This document shows, piece after piece, positions 26,096 to 41,500 of a stretch of 64,000 nt of DNA (position 1 is the first letter of the stretch; each line of letters begins with the position of its first letter). This DNA comes from Wyeomyia smithii (lineage: Eukaryota > Arthropoda > Insecta > Diptera > Culicidae). The notes beneath the pieces are model-generated. The model saw only the letters and a list, made by a program, of their open reading frames with translations. It searched no databases and was not told the origin of the DNA. The DNA is taken from NCBI RefSeq assembly GCF_029784165.1, contig NC_073695.1:232099916-232163915 (forward strand). Reading direction: 5' to 3'. The translations under genes were made by a program, and so were the position numbers.

Positions 26096-27575
26096 GTAGG
26101 ATAAATATGTATAAAACGCCCCCTCGGGGCATAAGGCCCCAGTCCATTTATTCGGAAACACACAAAAAATAAGACATGAGACTATTGGGAATCCGTAGCG
26201 GGTCATAGGACCAATCTTCTGTGCAAGTTTGACAATTGTCATTAACGGCAAAAAATAAACGAAAATCAATTTTGATTTGAGCTGCTTCACCCAACGCAAA
26301 CGGGGAATATTTTATTACTTTTGGGCAATTTTTTATTACTTTTTGTGTCTTATGACTGCGCATTATACACAAAAAGTAACAAACAAAAAGTAATAAAAAT
26401 TATGACGGCCACACGCTTGTATGTGTTTCTGCAGGAGAACATGCAGCCAAGCACCGCGATGCATGTGTTAGCAAGACTTCACTCGCTGCATTTGTAATGA
26501 TGCAACGATCTGGTTCATTTTTGTCCCCTTCATCCACACATAATTAGAATCTCAACCGTCAACCTCAAATGTCCAATTAGAAACACTTTCGTTTCGTCCC
26601 CCAGTGTTTACTTGAAATGGAAATATGTAATACTGTCTGACCAGAGTTGCCGAAGTTGCGAATATTGTTCTGGATTGGCACGAGTTTTGTATATTCAAAC
26701 AGGTCTAAATGAGTTTCCATGAACCAATGATTATGTGCTGTAAATAGCTTGCAAGAAAGCGAATGTTTTTATTTTTCTCTAACGCAGTTTACAGATCGTG
26801 ATGTCATTTTAAGGCGCATTTCAAGTCTTTGAAAACATCAACGTTTGCATACTGTATGACGGGGAAAATGTTGCTTGGCAGCTCTTGTCATATTTTTTTG
26901 CTACTCCGTATGCATACAACGAGCGAACTAATACACGCCCACCGGATGAATTGGAGATTGAAAAAACTTGTAACATGAGCAACTTATGCGACGGTGTGTG
27001 ATTTTTTTTGACTTGAGGTGGAAAGGGAGCATTTTTCGACAGAAAAAACGTTGCATGTGGTTGAAACGACCATTATTAGATAGTCGTACTCTCATAACAC
27101 GTGCTAAATATATGACAGTATGTGTTGTTACTTGACTGGGGAAGAATTTTATTGCTTGTTAAGTAATGGATTTGTTACCTAAAAGGTAATTTTGCGCTAT
27201 TGCTTCTAAAGTAAAAAGTAAAAGTTTTGCGTGTTTAGATCTAATTTCTTGTAGCGTTTTCGTAACGTTTTTTCACTAATGTATAAATTTTATTACCTGG
27301 TTTTTGTACTTATATATCTCGAATGAACCTATAAGCAGCTATGTCTAGTGTAGAAACGATAAAAATTGTATAATTTACTTAAATATTCAATGCTTTCTGC
27401 TACATTATAGCTCCCGGGCAATATGCCCCACCGCTAGCCCGGCTGATTTGTTCATTGCCTTAGCGTTTGCTTCTGAGACTTCAAGCGCTATTTCACTTCG
27501 CATGCTGAGCTGGCATATGAAGCTACTGCATGGGGCATATTATACTGCATCTGGGGCGTTTTGCCCCGGTAGATT
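26096..27575. other. Non-coding region bounded by GGGGC/GCCCC palindromic patches
   Basis: Short palindromic GC patches such as GGGGCATAAGGCCCC (about 26125) and GGGCAATATGCCCC (about 27418) contrast with AT-rich DNA. Near 27555 there is GGGGCGTTTTGCCCC. They could be the ends of a decayed element, but I could not align clear terminal inverted repeats or a target duplication. Nothing coding is seen between them. Confidence 0.35.
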
Positions 27576-28639
27576 GGAAAGCTTGCATATTTGTCATATT
27601 TTTGAGTAAAATTACAAAACAAAATAATAGCAGTGCATTACCAACTAAATAGTGTATCCAACTGTATGAAAGATTTGTTGTTTATGATGAACATAGCTAT
27701 AATATTGACGACATTATGAATAAACAATGAAAGAATTTGATACTCTGCATGCCTATCATGTGGCACTTTGCATCATATTAATAACAAGTTTCATCGAAGC
27801 CAGGATCACATTGACCACACCGGAGCACTGGCAAAAGTTTTCATTTTCTATATTTTTACAACTTCAGAGTGAATTGCTTAGAGAAAACTGTGACTGCGTT
27901 AACTCAGTTAATATTAATTCCAAACTACTAGCTCGATTGTCAATAAAACTTTTGAACACTTAAGAATGGGGCTCGGGATGCATATTACCGAACCATTGCG
28001 GTTCAATCTCCTGCAAATTCAGCCGAAAAACAATGAAACCCATAATTCAGAAACACTACCGATATTTCGAATACTTTGTGCCAACATTTTAGTTTGGTTT
28101 TATCGAGATTTACGGAAAATGTAACAGCTGCCGTTTTTTAACCGATTGGTACCATTCTCGGCAGCAAATTACCGAGATTTGGCAGTAAATTCAAAGTACG
28201 AGGATTGCAAGATCGCGTTCATTGTATCGTTGCAGAGTCAATCAAAAAGTTTTGGTCTTTTCAAACCATCTAGAAAATCTGTACTTTTTCTCGAAATCTG
28301 AAATCCGAGAAAATCTGTACATTTTCAGATAAATCTGTACAGTTGGCAACAGTGCTCAAACCATGTTGGGCTTACCCCACTCACTGGGTAACGGTGTTAC
28401 CCCGACAGCACACATTTTTTTTTAAAAGAGTATTTTTACTAATTTATCGCTTCAATTTACCTCAGATCGAATTCCTGTGATTGCTAACAATACAGGCAAG
28501 AAATTGTAGAGCAACGAAGAATTGTTTTAGTCTTTTCAAATGAATAAAAGCTTAAGTTCCACTTACGAAAAATAACATCCGTTTACGCATCAGCTGCAGT
28601 AGCGTGTGTTTTGTCTATTATATTAAATACCAACACTTC
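27576..28639. other. Non-coding region
   Basis: AT-rich. No gene recognised. The 78-codon frame at 27727-27963 begins like a short secreted peptide but has no support from a family or a paralogue. Confidence 0.4.
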
Positions 28640-29155
28640 ACATATTCCAAAACACAATTAATAAGCGTTTTCTAGTAAAATCTTAGGAGTAGAACTGTTG
28701 GAGACCAGAAAGGTTGAAACAGTCTTTAGACAATGGTTTTGAATGACCTGAAGTTCACGTAGATTCGATTTGCAGGCAGAGCCACAAATAGGCACCAAAA
28801 ATTGCAACCTGGAGGGGATTAACAATATGTATAACTCAAACAACCATTTTAGCGGAATAATCGAAGTAACTTTCCGTAAACCTCCAGATGTGGATGGACC
28901 AACTCAAAGTAGAATCAAGTGTGAGTGTGTGAAGCGGTGTATGAGGTGTAATCAGTCTCCGTAGCGAGTAGAAGATTTAGTACTATAATTTCAATTTCGG
29001 AACACAATAGAGTGAACATTCAATGTTGTATCCTCTGCCAAAATGTTTCGGTATTTCTATAAGCCCCAACATTTACAATATGATTAATGAATATTGAAAA
29101 CAACAAAGGACCTACGTTACTTCCTTGAGAAGCTCCAATGTCAATCGGACGTAGA
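28640..29155 (-). pseudogene. Non-LTR retrotransposon reverse-transcriptase remnant
   Basis: On the minus strand, 29150-29040 translates to GASQGSNVGPLLFSIFIN followed by HIV, the RT motif normally GxPQGSxLGPLLFxIFIN. Further along (28843-28660) comes LQFLVPICGSACKSNLRELQ and VIQNHCLKTV, which matches the thumb/C-terminal segment (VW...L..LQ..QN..L) of Jockey/CR1-type RTs. The catalytic FADD segment between them is missing, so this is an internally deleted, dead copy. Confidence 0.6.
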
Positions 29156-29611
29156 ATACTACAAACACTGGCAGGGTCGGATTTAGGTGCTGAGGGGTCC
29201 GGGGCAGGTATTTTCGTGGGGCCCTTTTTTTTTGAAATAATAGAGATGAGAAAATTTTGAATTTTTTCGCTGGAAGGTGACGAGCAAAAAAAAGGTCTGC
29301 ACTCTGCCTTCACGTCTGGCCCAGGACTAGGGGGGGTATCGAAAGGCCCGGGGCATTTGCCCCTTAGTCCCCCTCAAATCTGGGCCTGGAAACTGGTTAC
29401 AAACTGTTTACTGTTTAATTGATAGAAGTGATAAGATTAGTCAATCTCCTGTCCAGAAATGTTTTCATCGAACTATATCAGGGTGCATCCTGCGGACATA
29501 GCAACGAACGTGTGGCGTCGGAATGAAAGATTTTAAACGACAATCTATCTAAACATATTTAAATGCAGGTCTGTCCTCTAGTTACTGTATAATTTTAGAA
29601 AAGCACGTATA
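29156..29611. other. Non-coding spacer before the tetranucleotide array
   Basis: Contains a CCCGGGGC/GGGCC-rich patch near 29340-29390. No gene seen. Confidence 0.4.
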
Positions 29612-30855
<1,244 letters not shown>

Positions 30856-31400
30856 ATCCATATAAGCTCTGAAACTACTGAACCGATCGGCGTGAAATTT
30901 TGTGTATAGGGATTTCAAGGGCCGGGAAAGGTTACTAAGATATATCGAGACCCCTCCCTCTTCTGGAAACACAAATTTCTGCACATCTGTAAAACTAACC
31001 AAATAAATGGAACTTTATTTGGCAAGTGAATGTTTTTAGGGGTAACAAATATGTCAATAATAGTTTGACACCCCTCCTTCTTCTGGAAAGCAGAGTTTTT
31101 CCACAAAGAAACACAAACTTCTGCACATCTTGAGAGATAATCAAATGAATGAAACCAAATTCGATATGTAGAGATTTTTGAGAGTAAGAAAAAAAAATCG
31201 TGTCGGATTCTCCGTCTTCTGGAAGAGAGAGCTCATACAAATGAAACTCAAATTTCTTCACAACTCAAGAACTAATCAAGTTAATGGAACCAAATTTGTC
31301 ATGTGGAGGGTTTTGGGAGCAAAATATAGTTTAATGATGGTTCAACACCCCTCCCACTTCTGAATGGGAAGGCTCTTATACAAATCAAACACAAATTGCT
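30856..31400 (-). repeat. Diverged tandem repeat next to the CTGT array
   Basis: Units of roughly 110-140 bp share blocks such as ACCCCTCCYTCTTCTGGAA, ACACAAAYTTCTGCACA and AACCAAATWAATGGAAC. At least four copies are visible between 30945 and 31370, with declining similarity. Not coding: the frames shift between units. A GAACCGATCGGCGTGAAATT block at the junction with the microsatellite echoes the similar arrangement at 20.2 kb. Confidence 0.6.
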
Positions 31401-33638
31401 ATGGTGCACAGGAGCCAAAACTCGATTCCAGACGCTATTTTTAAAATTTAAGATGGAAACTTCTGGTTTCTAATATGGGTGTTTCCGGGAACAGAATGAC
31501 GCCCAGAGGCCAGAAAATGTCTCCAAATGCTATTTTGAAATCCAAGTTCGCGATTTCCGGTTTCTGAAAACAGCGAAAGTTAACCAAATACCACCCCATA
31601 TGGATATTTCCGAAATCGTAATGATGCACTGAAGGCACTGATCGATCAAAGACAACATTTTGAATTGTGGAATGGCAACTTCCAGTTTCTGGAAAACAGC
31701 CAAAATGGCTGATTTCTGATTCGTCATACATTTGCAGACCATAAACAAACTACAAGGCCAACCTTTTGATGTTTGCGGAATCAATTGAAAATGTTTAAAA
31801 TTAATTGAATGAAGAAAAAAATGGGTAAGAAGTTTACCAGGTCATAGTAAAGCACGCATAGCACTTTGCGTGAAGCTCTTGCTTCCTATCTAACATGAAC
31901 TCGGCGCTTGATGCTCGTCTTCGAATCGACACGCAACAGATGAAGAACTGCACCGCAATATCATTTGCTATCTCTTATCGTGTTTGGGCCTTTTCCACTA
32001 GCGAACTTTCTTTTTCCACTGAGTCAGTGCAGATCTACCCAGGAAAAAGAAACGACATTACGGTTTACGACGTGAGTAAGCAAGAGATACCAGATAGTTG
32101 TTCACGAGCTAAGCCCATACGGTCAAAACTAGGAGGGCTGGTGGAATAAAGAAATTCGCTGTACGATTGCCTAGAGCAAGGTGCGGCTCTGAGACATTGT
32201 TTGTTTGTCTGAATTACTCATGAGTGTTGTTAAGAAAAAAGTTAGAAAACTCAAGTACTCTCCCAAAAATACTGTAAATTGAATTCCAATTGGGAAGAAA
32301 ATGTAATTGTTAAGTATATGTACTTGAGAGTGCAATGATAAAAATCTCCTACATATAGTGTTTAATTTGAGAATGAAAGTGTATTTATAATTTTCGAAAC
32401 AATCTATATTAGAATTTCGCGCAGGATCGTAAATTAAAGAATAAAACAACATTCGTTGAATAAATACTTTATTCTTACTACTTACTGGCTAAAAGAAACA
32501 AGTGAGCCAAGCTAATTTTATTAATTTTACAGAGTGGTTTACGAGGCCTAAATTCATCTACAGCTCTCAATTCTAACATATTGATTGAATGATCCGATAG
32601 CATAAAAGAATTAATAACTATAAGGATTATAATAACGACTGATTTTCTAGACAAATTCTTATCCTTTTTCCATTTTTGTTTTGAAAAAAATACTATCGCA
32701 GGCAACTTACATTATATTTTCATTGCTGCACAATTCCAAAAGAGTAGGCAATCGTAGTTTGTTTATTTCTTCGGTGATTTCGGAAAAAATGGTGTTTAAT
32801 CCGTGTATTCTTCGCAAACGTCGGCTTAATGAGTTGAACAATGTTCATTGAACATAGGGATAAATCCCCTTTTAACTCGGTAATGATCACAAATGCGACA
32901 AACTAATTGTTCAACGTCACACTGAGACACCAACCCATGGAACTATGAAATAAAAATATTTTTTAAAGTAATTCTTCATGCTCGTGGTTTTAACTAAATT
33001 TTCTTCGGTAAATGGAAATTCAGTACTATTTTCATTATAAATTTTAACACTGTCGTTTTGTTTCGATACAAGAATTTCAAATTGGAAAAAATAAAATATA
33101 CAGCAACCGAAACACAGCTTGAAATAATATTGCATTTTTAATTAAAGTTATCAGAAACATATTCGTAATGATTAAGCTCATAGTCAGTTTTCCGATACAC
33201 GCTGGCTCCATTTTTCAACCAAAGGCAATCACTATCGTCTCGTTGAACTAATTTCCAACTGTTAAATCTCATTTAAAATCCTATAATCCATATACGGGTC
33301 AAAAACTCCTAACGTGTTGTCGGATTGGCGAAGCTTCCAAGTTGTTGCTATAAATAAATACAAGAGAATGTTCACATCTGCCAAATGACAACGCAAAAAA
33401 AATTATATGTCATCGATAGGTGCTGATCCCCGGTAAGCTTATTCCCAGATTATCGTCGGAAGGTACGCAGCATTGACATTAACCGTTTAACAATCCCTTA
33501 TCTTTGACTACGGATCCGATATCAATTGCTTATCTGTTCATTTCCATATACATAACCCCAGAATGCAATGCTGATATGCGACGGAATTCGCAATTCGAGC
33601 TGTGCGGAGTTCATTGAACACACACAAAGAAACTCATA
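31401..33638. other. Non-coding region downstream of the transporter cluster
   Basis: No gene recognised. The 84-codon plus frame at 31895-32149 has no identifiable domain. A fragment of one end of the 966-bp TA element (TTTAATCCGTGTATTCTTCG) lies near 32790-32860. Confidence 0.45.
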
Positions 33639-35199
33639 TCAATAATGGGGGCTCTCCTTTCCATCAAGGGGTGTCTCATATGCGGTCGGATTCCGAGCGA
33701 ATACTGCCCTCGACTGCCGAAGGGTCAAATTCATTGTTTCGGGTAGTAAAATGAAAAACAGGACAGCAATTATGACCAGCGGTATACCGCAGGTCAGCAG
33801 AATACCTCCATAAATCGCATTATCGTTGAAATCCCACGTGAATGTAACCGAAAGGAACAGTACCTGGGCAGCGCTTTCGACTAGTTGAACGACGACAATC
33901 GATGCGGCTTTTTTGCTCGTGGGAAATGCCTCGGATTGGTGTACATCCGGCACGAGCGTTACTCCAGTGCAGGTTAGCAGAGCGTAGACCAGGAACAAAC
34001 TTCCACCAACCTTTCTATCAACGCTGTCTACTGCTAGGTAAACGATTCCCATCGCAATCAGCATGGCCCCGCAAAGAAACGCGGACAACACTTGCTGGGG
34101 TTTCCGTCCGAATATGTCCACGGTGTACACGAATATTAAGCCCCCCAGCATTCGAATGCTCAAAATAACCGCCCCCCAAATGCTGTAATACGGCATGTCG
34201 TACAGAAAATCGACAACCGTCAACTGAACCTGATTGAGGGCCGCATTAAAAGACAAAACGGCAGCCAATTTGCCTAAGCAAAGCAGCAGCAACGGTCGCC
34301 AATTACCATCCGCTAGGATCGACCGTGATACGTGCGAATCTTCCTGCAGCATCACTTTGATGTCGATGTACGCCTCCCGGATTTCAATCGTTTCCACCGA
34401 CTCCAGTCGGAGTTTCATTAGCGATCGGATTGCCTCAGCATCGCGACCCTTCTGCACCAGAAAAATCGGTGATTCGTACGTCATAAACTGTCCGATCAGA
34501 GTGGCTAGCAGAGTGACCATTATACCGATAATGCCGATGATTCTAGTCGATTCAAGATTTGTGTCCGTTAGTGCGAGCGGACTGACGGCACCGTGGGCGA
34601 GAATACCGAAAAATAGGACATGGTTGATGCAAGCAATGACCAGGCCACGAAATTCTTTGACAAGCACTTCGCCCCCGTGAATCAGCACCGCTAGGTAAGC
34701 CATTCCGTAGGCAAACCCGGCAAAGACTCGCGAGAAGGCAGCGGCAACCAAGTCCGTGGGAACAATCAACGACAGAATACTGGCGATGGCTAGCATCAGC
34801 AGGTAGATTCGCTAAAAGGTACACAGGAAAACATCAACGAAAGTTTACTTCAGAAATTGGGTTGAAAACTCACGGATAGAAATACTTTTTCGTAGCGAGC
34901 GATTAGAAAGGCACCAGTCACGGAACCTAGAACGGCCGCTATATAGAACAGATTGACGATCATTAGAAGTACGGAGTCTGACTCGCCGAGCGTCCATGTT
35001 TGGTAACGCAAATGGACGTTGAAAATACTAGATCCGACAAAAAAGCCACACATAATTAGCGTTGTAATACCTGTGAAATATGCGTTCCAATAGAAAATGA
35101 ACATATTTAAAACTATATTTCAATATTACCACTCAGCAGAGTATTCGTCTGCATTTTATTTTTCTGACTTCTTTCGCACCACTCCGTACAACCTGCCAT
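33639..35199 (-). CDS. Sugar transporter 1, Tret1-like (SLC2/MFS), 3 exons, 479 aa
   Basis: Probable facilitative sugar (trehalose or hexose) uniporter of the plasma membrane. Coding exons on the minus strand are 35199-35130, 35070-34874 and 34811-33639, with introns of 59 and 62 bp. The first exon was found by comparison with the paralogues: MAGCTEWC...NKMQTNTLLSG aligns with their first exons and ends in the same phase. Its donor is GTAATA, weaker than usual; the second intron has GTGAGT...TTTTAG. Family features are about 12 hydrophobic segments and YESP at residues 201-204, in place of the usual PESP. There is also an IHGGE...VKEFRG loop (about 133-145), DIFGRK after TM8, SEAFPTSKKA, and LPETMNLTLRQ after TM12. 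Length is normal for the family. It lies 330 bp downstream of copy 2 in the same direction. Substrate is not visible from sequence. Confidence 0.88.
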
Positions 35200-35529
35200 C
35201 TTTTTTTCGTTTTTTTTTTCGATTACTTCCGAAGTTTATGTCAAATGTGTGTCACCGGGAAACGTTACCGCCAGACTAATTTATGTTCAACTTGTCACCA
35301 CGCTGTTCCATGGATGGCTGATTGCATATCGTAGATATCACTTTCGAAATCGATACTGATAGGTATGGTGGTAGTAGGGGTTTAGCAAACTTTGGTAATT
35401 AATTCTTGGTAATCTGGTTGGGACTCGCAGCTTAAGAGAGTGGAGGCACGTGACTCAGATACTTGGTGTTACTTTCACTTTACCTTACAAATAAAAAAAA
35501 TGTCTCGTCAAACACAAACCGATTTATTT

Positions 35530-38500
35530 TTAATCGTTCAAATAGTTGTTTGGTTTACTGGTACCACTGAACACGATTTCTCCACGCTTAGAGAACTCCG
35601 TTCGCGTCTGACGAATCGTCATTTTGGTCGTCTCCGGTAGCCAACGGTAGAACAGCCCAGCTAGGAAGACCAGCGGAACTCCACAGAACAACATTACACC
35701 ACCGTGGTACGCTCCGGATTTAAAATCCCAGAAAAACACTACCGAAACGATGATGAGCTGCAGAACGTTCTCCACCGTCTGTATCACCGCAATCGACGCC
35801 GCCTTTTTCTTCGTGTTGAAGGCTTCCGATGTGTACACATCCGGAACTATAGTAAGACCACTCGAGGCAACCACTTCGTACGCTAGCATAATCGCAATTC
35901 CCACGTCCGTGTTAATGTAATCAGCTATCAGATAGATCATACCCATCACTGTCAGAATCACACCACTGGCTGCCGATGACAGAATCATTGGTGCACGTCT
36001 TCCAAATCGATCAATTGTGAACAAAAACAGCATTCCCATGATCATACGTATTGTTAGAAGCAACACAGCAGACATACTGTACGTTTCCATACCGAACAGC
36101 TCATCCAGAATATACAAGCGAACAAGGTTAGAAGCCATATTGAATGACAGCACACTGGCTAGCTTGCAGAGTGACAGCAGCACTAATGGGCGCAGATTCC
36201 CATCCTGAAAGATCGACCGAGACGTTTCCTCATCCTCCTGAATCATTGTCTTCAGCTCGACATATTCGTTTCGTATTTCCCACGTTTCCGTCGACTCGTG
36301 GCGAAGTTTCATCATCGCTTGTATCGCTTCACCGTCCCGTCCACGCTGGATCAAGTAAACTGGAGACTCGTACGTCAAACATTGAGCCATTGCACCACCT
36401 AACACCACGTAGGCCAAACCAAGAATGCCAACAATTCGGTTGGGCTGCAGCTCATGTTCATAGGTGGCGGTAGGACTCAACGCGCCATGCGCCAAGATGC
36501 CCACCATGAGACAATAATTGACGGCGGACATATTCATACCACGAAGTTCCTTGATCGCTACTTCGCCTCCGTGAATCGGCACCACTAAGTAGGCCATGCC
36601 ATGCGAAATGCCAAAAAGAACACGTGCGAACGCAACAGCTACGATGTGATCGGGAATGGCAACCAGAAGAACGCTGGCAACGAGGGCCAGCACCAGGTAC
36701 ACTTTCTACCGAATGCGAACAGAGTTAGACAAGTGTTGCGTTCAATTGGGTAGCGAGTAACTCACCGAAATAGGTTTCTTTTCGTGGCGTTCTACGAGGA
36801 AGTATCCTGCAAGAGAGCCTACGATAGCCGCCAGGTAGAAGGAGATGCTGGTAAGCATGATGGCGCTGTCCGACTGTCCGTGGGTCCATCTTTGATTGCG
36901 CAGATCCATGTTGAAAATGGTGGAACCGATCAGCATTCCGGTTGTCAGCAGTGTCATGATGCCTGGAAGATTAGAGTTAGAAAGAGTTGAGTATTGAACA
37001 GAGTAGATTGAACTAAACAAAAGCTTGAGTTTGAGCCAAACAATCGCACATTTCGTAGTTGCTCCTCTGTGAAAGTGACTCTGTAACCTTGAGATTACGA
37101 GCTCCTCTTCTAGATTAAACTAGACTAGAAAAATACAGAACAAATTAAACACAAGCAACAGAAAAATCACAGAAAAACACGGTAAAGCTGCAGAAAAGCC
37201 ACGTAAAAGCAATTGAAACGCAATAGAAAAGCAACAGGAAAGAAAAAGAAAAGCAACATCAAAGTAGCACAAAAACAAGAGAGAAGCCGCAAAAAAGTAA
37301 TAAAAAACCAATATAAAAGCGAAAAATTTATAGCTACAGAAAAGCAATAGAAAATCAAAAGGGAAGCGATAAAAGAGCAACAATAACACTGGTCAACACT
37401 GGTGTGGCCCTAAAGCTAGAACTATAAAAAATAAAGATTATAAAGTAACATAAAGCAACAGAAAAGCTACGAAGAGTAAAACAACACAAAAATAATAGAC
37501 GAGCAAACAAACTTCAAAAAGAAAGAATCATAACAAAAACAGAAAAGTGACAAAAAACAACAAAAAGTAACAAAGTAACTGAAAAGCAATATAGCAGAAA
37601 GCAAAAAACCAAAAGAAACAATAGAAACAAAAGAAGAGCAGCAAAATAGCAATAAAAAGAAAGAAACACCAGAAAATCACTAAGGAAGCAATAAAAAACA
37701 ACAACAAAAATGACAGAAAAGTAACAAATAGAAATCTTAAAAGTAACAGAAAGCAACAAAAAGCACCAAAAAAGTCACAGACCTATCATACAAATAACAG
37801 AAATTCAACAGAAAAAGGAACAGAGCAACCCTTAAACCAGTCACTTAAAAGTTAACTTAAAAGTAATATTAAAATAACACAAAAACAAATAAAACAAAAA
37901 TTAAAGAAAGAGCAATAGAAGAGTTACACAAAAGAAACAAAAACAGCAAAGCTATATGAAAGCAGAAAAAATGCAACAGGGAAACAACAGAAAAGAAACT
38001 CAAGAGCAATAGTATAAGAACATAAAAAGCAACAGAAAACAACGAGGCAACATTGAAGTATAATAAACACGACAAAAAGCAACAAAACAGCAACATAAAA
38101 GAAACAACAGAAATGTGACAAAGAATCAGCAGAAAAGAAACAAAATAAACAACAAAAATATTACTAAAAAAACAATAGAGAAAACAAAAAATTAACAGAA
38201 AAGCAATAGAAACGTAACATAACATAAGAAACAACAAAGCAAAGGGGAGGATTAAAAAACACCAGAGAGCAATATGGAAGTAGAAGGAAAAAACATAAAA
38301 CGCAACAGTAATGAAACAAACAATCATCCAAAAAGTAACAGTAAAGCAACAAAAAGTAATAAAAAAGTAACAAAAAAGCAACAGAAAAGCAATAGCTAAG
38401 CAACAAAAAAACAGAGAAGCAACATAACAACAACAGAAACCTCATAGTAATACAAAAAACACAGTAAATCTACAAAAAAATTGCGGAGAAAAAAACATTG

Positions 38501-41500
38501 GAACATCAAAAAGCTAAAAAACATGAAACCGAAAAACAAAAAGGGAGGCAACAGAAAAGCAACATGAAAGTGAGAGAAAAATAACAGACAGGCAACAGAT
38601 AAAAAGAAAGCAACAGAAAACAATCGAATACACAACATAGAGCATAAAAAAGTAACCGACAGGAAATATATTCTACATAAAAACATAAAAACAGCAGAGA
38701 AGCAATAACAAAGCAACTGAAATAAAACATCAATACAACAAAAAGCAACAAGAGATAACAAGAGATAACAAAATAAAAACCATTTTAAAGCAACAGAAAA
38801 ACATCATGAAAATAACATAGAAGTAACATGAAAACAACTGAATAAAAAATTACAAAAAATCAATAGAAGAGCATCAGACACCCAGTAGAAATGAAAGCAA
38901 CAAGAAAGTAAACCCAGAAAATCAACGAAAAAGGCCAAAAGAGCAACAAAAAGCAAAAGAAAGTAAAACATGCAAGCAACCAAAAAGTAGTACAGAAACA
39001 ATAGGAAAGCAACAAAAAAGTAAAACTAACAGAGCAACAGAAAAGCAATAAAAAGTAATAGCAGAAGGGCAACAGAAAAGTAACAAAAAAAAAACAATTG
39101 AAAAGAAACACAAAAACAACAAAAGAGTAACCAAACAGTATCAAAAAACCATAGAAATACAACAGGAAAGAAAAAAAGCAACAGAAAAGCATTAGAAAAG
39201 CAACAGAGAAGTAATTGAAAAGCAATAGAAAAACAACAGGAAAGCAAAATAAAAGCAACAAAAAAGTAACAGAACACCAACAAAAAGTATCTGAAAGGTA
39301 ACAGAAAAGCAACAAAAAAGCATTAAAAGTAACAGAAAAACATTAAAAACCAACAGAAACGCAACTTAGAAAAAATATGAAAAAAAAACAAAAAATCAAG
39401 GAAACAGATATATAAAAAAGAAACAAGGAAGCAACAGAAATGCAATAAAAAATCAAGATAAAAACATCAGAAAAGCAGCAGAAAAAAAAACAAAAAAAAG
39501 GAACAAAAAAGCAAAAACAATACAAAAGGTAAGAAACCTAAGAACACCTTTATAATACAAAAACAACAGAAAACCAACGAAAGAGGAACAGAAGAATAAG
39601 AGAAAAGCAACACAAAAAACAATAAATCAACAGCAAAGCAATATGTCAGCGACAGAGAAGTAATATGCGACAACGAAGAAACGAAAAAGTAACACCAAAG
39701 CAATATGAGCCGTTGAGCGCAAAAGTGGTACATGTGCCATTAAGTAAATTTTTCAGGAGACACGATAAACGAAAATACTCAAATAGTAAATTATTTTCAA
39801 CATAACTGCACTAAATCATTGCTGGAAAGGTTTCAAAATACGGTGCATAAAAGCATAACGAGTTCTGGTTGAGAAACTTACACAAACTTCAATGGAATAA
39901 CATGTACCACTTTTGTTTGGAAAAATAATGACAACCCGAAAACGTTTAGAGCAAAACCACTTTTGCTCTCAACGGCTCATATGAAATCAACATAAAACCA
40001 ACCAAAAAGTAATCGGGAGAGCATAAAAAAATAACAAATGTCAAAAAACAACAAAAAAATATAAACGGAACCAGAAAATTACAAAAAAGCATCAGAAAAG
40101 AAACATGTACGCAACATGATAGTAACATCAATGCAACAGATAAGTAACAGAATAAAAGAATGAAGAATAAATAGTAGACATTTAAAATCAAAGCAATAGT
40201 GAAGCAACCGAAGAAAAAAACATGAAAGCAACAGAGAAGAAACATAAAAGTATAATAAAAACAACAGATAAGCATCAGCACAATAATAAGAGACAACAGA
40301 AAAAAAGCATCTGTTGCATCATTAAAGTGTTATAAAATTAACTGAAAAGTAAAACCATTCAAGTAACAAAAAACTAACGAAAAAGTAACAGAAAAGCAAC
40401 AAAAAAGCATCAAAAAAGTAACAAAAAAGACAAAAAAGAGCAGAAAAGCAACTTTAAAAATTAAACAACAGAAAATTAACGAAACAGAAAAAGAAAAAAG
40501 GAACAGACTAACAACAGAGAAGCATCATAAAAGTAACATAAAAACAACAGATAGGGTAACAGAAAAGATGCAAAAAAACAAAATAGCAACATAGAAGTAA
40601 CAACAATACAACAGATAAAAAATATAAACGAAGCATAACAGTAATACAAAAACCAACAGAAAAGAAACAAAACAAAAACAGAAGAGTGAAAGAAAACTAT
40701 CACTTAAGAAACAAAAAGGCAACATCGAAACAACAAACATAATAAAACCAGAACAGCTACAAAAAAAAAATAAAAACCAGAGAAGCAAAGAACAAATAAC
40801 AAAGATGCAACAGAAAAAAATCATAAAAGAAACAGAAAGGTAACACATAAACAACAAATAAATAGAACTAGAAAAATGACAAAAATTAACCAAAATAAAA
40901 CAAAAAAGAAATAGAAACAAAGAACGAAGAATGAATAGTAGAGAATAACAAAAAAAGCAACAGAAAAACATGATAGCTATAAAAAAGAAGCATGGAAACC
41001 AAAGCAACGGAACAGTAACAAGAGATAACAAAAAAAGAAACAAAAAAACAACAGGAATGCAACATTATTGTAACATCAAAGCAACAGAAAGGAAAATAAA
41101 ATGCCGCAAAAATTATCAGAAATTTTTAAAAAATGCCACATGGAGGCAACCAAAAACTTTTATATATAGTAGAGAAGCGTTAATGAAAGAATTGAAGAGT
41201 AACAGAGAAACAATAGGAAAGCAACATAAATGTAACATAAAAACAAAAGAAGAGAAGCACCAAAAAACAGAAAAGAAACAAAAAAAGCAACAAAAAACCA
41301 AACGATAAGAAGCATAGAGAATAAATGTTACACAAAAACCAACAAAAGAACAAAAAATAGGAGAAGAGTAAAAAAAAGGACACAATAGAAACCAACAATT
41401 AACAGCAAAGCAACAACAACTGTAGAATAGCAATACATGAGATACAAAAAAGCAGAAGAAAAACAACAAAGACGAAATAGAAGAGATACATGAGAACAGC

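Noticed and set aside
35071..35129. Transporter 1 starting at the Met at 35104 (reading through into intron 1)
   Set aside because: That frame starts in intron sequence; the paralogous 70-nt first exon at 35130-35199 gives a much better match and correct phase.
37120..41043. Numerous Phe/Cys/Leu-rich frames looking like membrane proteins
   Set aside because: They are the reverse complement of A-rich low-complexity DNA; no consistent length, start context or family.
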